Positions 12,855-16,027 of a stretch of DNA of 16,027 nucleotides are shown here, piece after piece. The DNA is from DASTQL01 sp035761805 (GTDB lineage Bacteria > Actinomycetota > Actinomycetes > Jiangellales > Jiangellaceae). The stretch covers positions 1 through 16,027 of the forward strand of contig DASTQL010000066.1 in the NCBI GenBank assembly GCA_035761805.1, read 5' to 3'. A program made the translations under genes and the position numbers. Position 1 is the first letter of the stretch. Each line of letters begins with the position of its first letter. A model generated the notes under the pieces. It ran no database searches, had not been told where the DNA came from, and worked only from the letters and a program-made list of their open reading frames with translations.

Positions 12855-15800
12855 TCACCCGGTCATCACGGCGTGCAGCGGCGCGCGCACCTCGTCGGGC
12901 AGGGCCCCGGGCATCGGCACGGTGCGGTAGCCCCGCAGTCGCAGGACGCTCCGTCCGGCCTCGTCCACCACGTCGCAGTCGAAGCGGCCGCCCCCGGAAC
13001 CGGCGGGATGCGCGACGGCGACGACGGGCCCCTCGGCCGTCGCCGGATCGACCAGCACCTGCAGGTAGTCCACGTGGGCCGGCAGGCCCAGCCGGCCCTC
13101 GTGCCCAGCCTCCCAGAGACCGGCCACCTGGAAGCACAGCTCCACGGCCCTCGGTCCCATGACGGTGGGACCCGAGGCAGGGTCGTGACCAGCGGGCAGG
13201 TCAGCGGCCATGGCCCCGGCAGCGGCGTCGTCCTGGCGCCATGCCTCGCCGACGACCTGGTAGGCGGGGCCGTGGAAGTAGAGCCGGTAGACGTCGTCGG
13301 GTCCCAGCAGCGGGGCGTCCGCGGCGTGGGTGACCCGGTCAGCGCCCTCGTCGTCCGGTCGCTGCCTCGCTAGCCGTATCGACCCCGTGAAGTGGAGCGT
13401 CTGCTGCGGGGTCTCGCTGCCAGGCAGCAGCCGTTCGGCCAGGAGCCGGCAGTCGGCGACGAGGTCCGCGCCGGCGGGCCGGACCCGGGCCGTCACCGTC
13501 AGCGTCCTCGGTTCGTCGCGGTAGAACTTCACCGGGGCCCGGAAGTCGACGTCCTCCACGGCCACGACGTGCCACTCCGGCACGAGCAGACGGGCCACCT
13601 CGGCGAAGGCCTCCATGCCCATGACCCCTGGAAGCACCGGTGTGCCTTCGATCCGGTGGTGGTCGAGGAAGGGCTGCGCCGTCGGGTCCAGGGTGGTCCG
13701 CACCACGAGCCCGTCGTGCACGTCCGCCGCGACCACCCCACCGACCATCGGCCCGGCGCCGCTCGTGTCCACCAGGCCCGGGTCGAGCCCGCCGGCCGGG
13801 TGCGGTCCCTCCGCCATCCTCCCGAGGGCGCCCGCGACCACGACCTCGCCCTGGAAGTCGTGCGCGGTCAGCTCGCGTCGAATCCAGGCCACCCCGGCCT
13901 CGGGCGGGAGCATCTCCACGCCGGCCATCTCCATGATCTTGGGGATGGAGCCTCGGGTCGCCATGCCGATGCCGCCCCAGGCGGTCCAGTCGAGTGCGAG
14001 GCCCCGCGTGCTCTTTCGGGTCCTGCGGAGACTGCTGGTGATCTTGCACAGCAGGTCGTTGGCGGCGCTGTAGTCGGTCTGACCCGCGTTGCCGAACCGC
14101 CCAGCCACCGAGGAGAAGACCGCGGTCGTCCCGATCGGTAGGTCGCCGGCGGCGGCTAGCACGGCGAACCAGCCGTCGCTCTTGACGTCGAGGACGAGGT
14201 CGAACTCGTCCGGTTGTTTGTCCGGCAGCGCGCGGCTGACCTCCACCCCGGCCGCGTGCAGCAGTACGTCGATGCGGTCGGCACCCTCCCGGATCCGTTC
14301 CATGACCTGGCGCACGGCGTCCGTGTCGGTGAGGTCGACGGAGTGGTAGTGGGCCGTTCCCCCGGCCGCACGGACCGCGTCGATCGCGGCGACGGCGGCC
14401 GCGAGCCGCTCGAACCGGGCCAGTTCCCGGTCGATCGCCACCGGGGTGGGGCGATCACCGCGCTCCTTCATCCGCGCGGCGAGGACACCCTTGAAGGCGT
14501 CGCGGTCCTCGACGTACTGCCGGAGGTCGGGGTCCGCTGGGTCGGGCGCGGGAGTCAGGTCGAGGAGGTGGAAGGTCCCGCCCGACGCCCTCGCCAGGTC
14601 GGCGGTGATCGCGGACACGATGCTCCCGGCGGCACCGGTCACGAGGACGGTGCTGTCGGGGCCGAGAGTCGTGGCCCCGGCGCTGGGGGCGTCCTGGGGG
14701 GGGAAGGGTCGCTCGGCCAGGCCGACGCCCCAGCGGCGCCCGTCGACGCGCCCGACCTCGACGCAGCCGGGGTCGCGCAGCGTCTCCTCGACGAGAGCAG
14801 CAGCCAGCGCCGCGGTCTTGCGGCCGACGGGGAAGTCGACTGCTTTGACCAGGGTGTCCGTGCGCTCTCTCTTGTACGCCTTGGTGAAGCCGGTCACCGC
14901 GCCGCCCATCGGAGCGGTGGCGCCGGCGTCGTCATACCCGTGGAAGCCGCCGAGCCGGGTGCCCGTGACCAGGAAGGGGCCGTCGTCGTAGAGGAGACGC
15001 ATCGTCGCGTAGAGCGCCTTGACCCGGCGGCGCAGGGCTTCGCGCCACCCGGCCACGTCGAGGGCGGCGTGCGGTCCCTCGTCGTCGAGCGCCGCCAGCC
15101 AGTAGACGCCGGCGATCGGGCCGTCGGCCCGCCAGCCCCGGACCGACTCCAGCAGCCGGTCGGTGGGCGTCCCGGGGTCGAGGGTGAGCACCGTGGCGCC
15201 GGTCGTGCCGAGCCGTTTCACCAGCGCGTCCGCTACGCCGCCCTCGTCCCGCATGACCACGACCCGGGCTCCCGCGAGCGTCACGCCTGTGGGCACGCAC
15301 TGCTCCAGGGTGGGCCGCATGGCCGGTACGGGGACGCGGCGCGGCACGCGGTCCACCGCGTCCAGGTCGCCCTGCACTGTGGTCGGGTGGACCGCCGCCG
15401 TTTCCGCCACGGAGTCGACCTGGGTGCCGACTGCGGGTGCGGCGGCTACGGCCGTCGGGGGTGCGTCGGGCTGGATCCCGGTCTTGTCGCGGATCCAGCC
15501 GATGACGTGGGTGAGGGTGGGGAACTCGCGCAGGGACAGGGAGTCGTCGCGTTCGACGTCGAAGCGCTGGCGGACGGCGGCGAAGACCTCGGCCTGCTTG
15601 ACGGTGTCCACGCCGAGGTCGGCCTCCAGGTCGAGGTCGAGGTCGAGCAGCTCGGGTGGGTAGCCGGTCATCTCGGCCACGATCGCCACCACCGCGTCGG
15701 TGACCTCGTCCGCGGCCGCCTCCGGGGTCACGGCCTCGGCCGCCGGGGGTGCGGCGGGTGTGGGCGCCGCGGGTGCGGCGGCTACGGGTGCGGCGGCTAC

Positions 15801-16027
15801 GGGTGCCACCGCGTCGGCTGTCGCCGCCGGTGCCGGCAGGGGTCTCTCCGCAGGTGCCGGCACGGGTGCTGCAACCGGAGGCGTCGCCGTCGCGGCCGGA
15901 GGGACGGGGGCCGTCACCGGCGGCCCCTCGTCGACCACCCGCAGGCGGCGGGTGGCGACCTCGAGCCGCGCGCCCGGACGGCCGGTGATGGTGTCCAGCC
16001 ACCGCTGCCAGGCCTGCGGGTCGACGA
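12855..16027 (-). CDS. Type I polyketide/PUFA-synthase-like megaenzyme, C-terminal part (ACP-KR-DH), cut by window edge
   Basis: The frame is open to the right edge; 1,056 residues are visible, numbered here from the first whole codon. Residues 1-35 (VDPQAWQRWLDTITG and on) look like the end of an upstream domain. An Ala/Pro-rich linker follows. The ACP (about 105-185) reads LEADLGVDTVKQAEVFAAVR, aligning with LGIDSIKR of PUFA synthases but with Thr141 at the attachment site. The ketoreductase has a structural half (about 240-420). Its catalytic half holds VLVTGAAGSIVSA (about 460) and FSSVAGRFGNAGQTDYSAAN with Ser639, Tyr652 and Asn656 at normal spacing. The double-hotdog dehydratase has HRIEGTPVLP (His790, H-x3-G-x4-P), YFHGPAYQVVGEAW and RAVELCFQ (Glu962 where Asp is usual). 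No enoyl reductase or thioesterase follows before the stop. KS and AT domains are expected outside the window. Two genes downstream of its promoter are visible: this one, then the carboxylase. Confidence 0.93.
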   Translation of the reverse strand, partial: VDPQAWQRWLDTITGRPGARLEVATRRLRVVDEGPPVTAPVPPAATATPPVAAPVPAPAERPLPAPAATADAVAPVAAAPVAAAPAAPTPAAPPAAEAVTPEAAADEVTDAVVAIVAEMTGYPPELLDLDLDLEADLGVDTVKQAEVFAAVRQRFDVERDDSLSLREFPTLTHVIGWIRDKTGIQPDAPPTAVAAAPAVGTQVDSVAETAAVHPTTVQGDLDAVDRVPRRVPVPAMRPTLEQCVPTGVTLAGARVVVMRDEGGVADALVKRLGTTGATVLTLDPGTPTDRLLESVRGWRADGPIAGVYWLAALDDEGPHAALDVAGWREALRRRVKALYATMRLLYDDGPFLVTGTRLGGFHGYDDAGATAPMGGAVTGFTKAYKRERTDTLVKAVDFPVGRKTAALAAALVEETLRDPGCVEVGRVDGRRWGVGLAERPFPPQDAPSAGATTLGPDSTVLVTGAAGSIVSAITADLARASGGTFHLLDLTPAPDPADPDLRQYVEDRDAFKGVLAARMKERGDRPTPVAIDRELARFERLAAAVAAIDAVRAAGGTAHYHSVDLTDTDAVRQVMERIREGADRIDVLLHAAGVEVSRALPDKQPDEFDLVLDVKSDGWFAVLAAAGDLPIGTTAVFSSVAGRFGNAGQTDYSAANDLLCKITSSLRRTRKSTRGLALDWTAWGGIGMATRGSIPKIMEMAGVEMLPPEAGVAWIRRELTAHDFQGEVVVAGALGRMAEGPHPAGGLDPGLVDTSGAGPMVGGVVAADVHDGLVVRTTLDPTAQPFLDHHRIEGTPVLPGVMGMEAFAEVARLLVPEWHVVAVEDVDFRAPVKFYRDEPRTLTVTARVRPAGADLVADCRLLAERLLPGSETPQQTLHFTGSIRLARQRPDDEGADRVTHAADAPLLGPDDVYRLYFHGPAYQVVGEAWRQDDAAAGAMAADLPAGHDPASGPTVMGPRAVELCFQVAGLWEAGHEGRLGLPAHVDYLQVLVDPATAEGPVVAVAHPAGSGGGRFDCDVVDEAGRSVLRLRGYRTVPMPGALPDEVRAPLHAVMTG
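15771..15800 (-). repeat. Tandem 15-base repeat encoding VAAAP linker
   Basis: GGGTGCGGCGGCTAC occurs twice head to tail (15771-15785, 15786-15800) with a partial third copy after it. A further exact, in-frame copy lies at 15435-15449. On the coding strand each unit reads Val-Ala-Ala-Ala-Pro. The copies flank the ACP domain on both sides and form its flexible linkers. Confidence 0.85.

Overview
The window is high-GC DNA with GTG starts, GC-rich third codon positions, a GTP-type PEP carboxykinase and few intergenic spaces. This fits an actinomycete (high-GC Gram-positive), but the genus cannot be fixed from this sequence alone.

Left part (1-2.5 kb): the 5' part of a secreted M14-type zinc carboxypeptidase on the minus strand, cut by the window edge, and a complete pckG on the minus strand. 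Next (2.5-4.3 kb) comes a gene-poor, decayed stretch around an intact tRNA-Arg(ACG). It holds a frameshifted remnant resembling the start of an FAD-linked oxidase, and a truncated lipid acyltransferase fused to unrelated remnants.

Middle (4.3-7.25 kb): a minus-strand pair (a two-CBS-domain protein, then a CapA-family protein) diverges from a plus-strand pair (a HemG-type flavodoxin, then an Sfp-type 4'-phosphopantetheinyl transferase).

Right part (7.26-16.03 kb): the notable region. A minus-strand operon runs in from beyond the right edge. First comes the C-terminal ~1,056 residues of a type I polyketide/PUFA-synthase-like megaenzyme (ACP, ketoreductase, double-hotdog dehydratase). After 14 bases follows a single 1,859-residue acyl-CoA carboxylase that carries biotin carboxylase, biotin carrier, a large central region and both carboxyltransferase halves in one chain, in the order seen in eukaryotic acetyl-CoA carboxylase. 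The phosphopantetheinyl transferase gene ends 14 bases away in convergent orientation. Together these suggest a self-contained lipid or polyketide locus. The carboxylase would make the malonyl-type extender unit, the megaenzyme would condense and reduce it, and the transferase would install the carrier arm. The product cannot be read from the sequence. The ACP carries Thr where Ser normally holds the phosphopantetheine.
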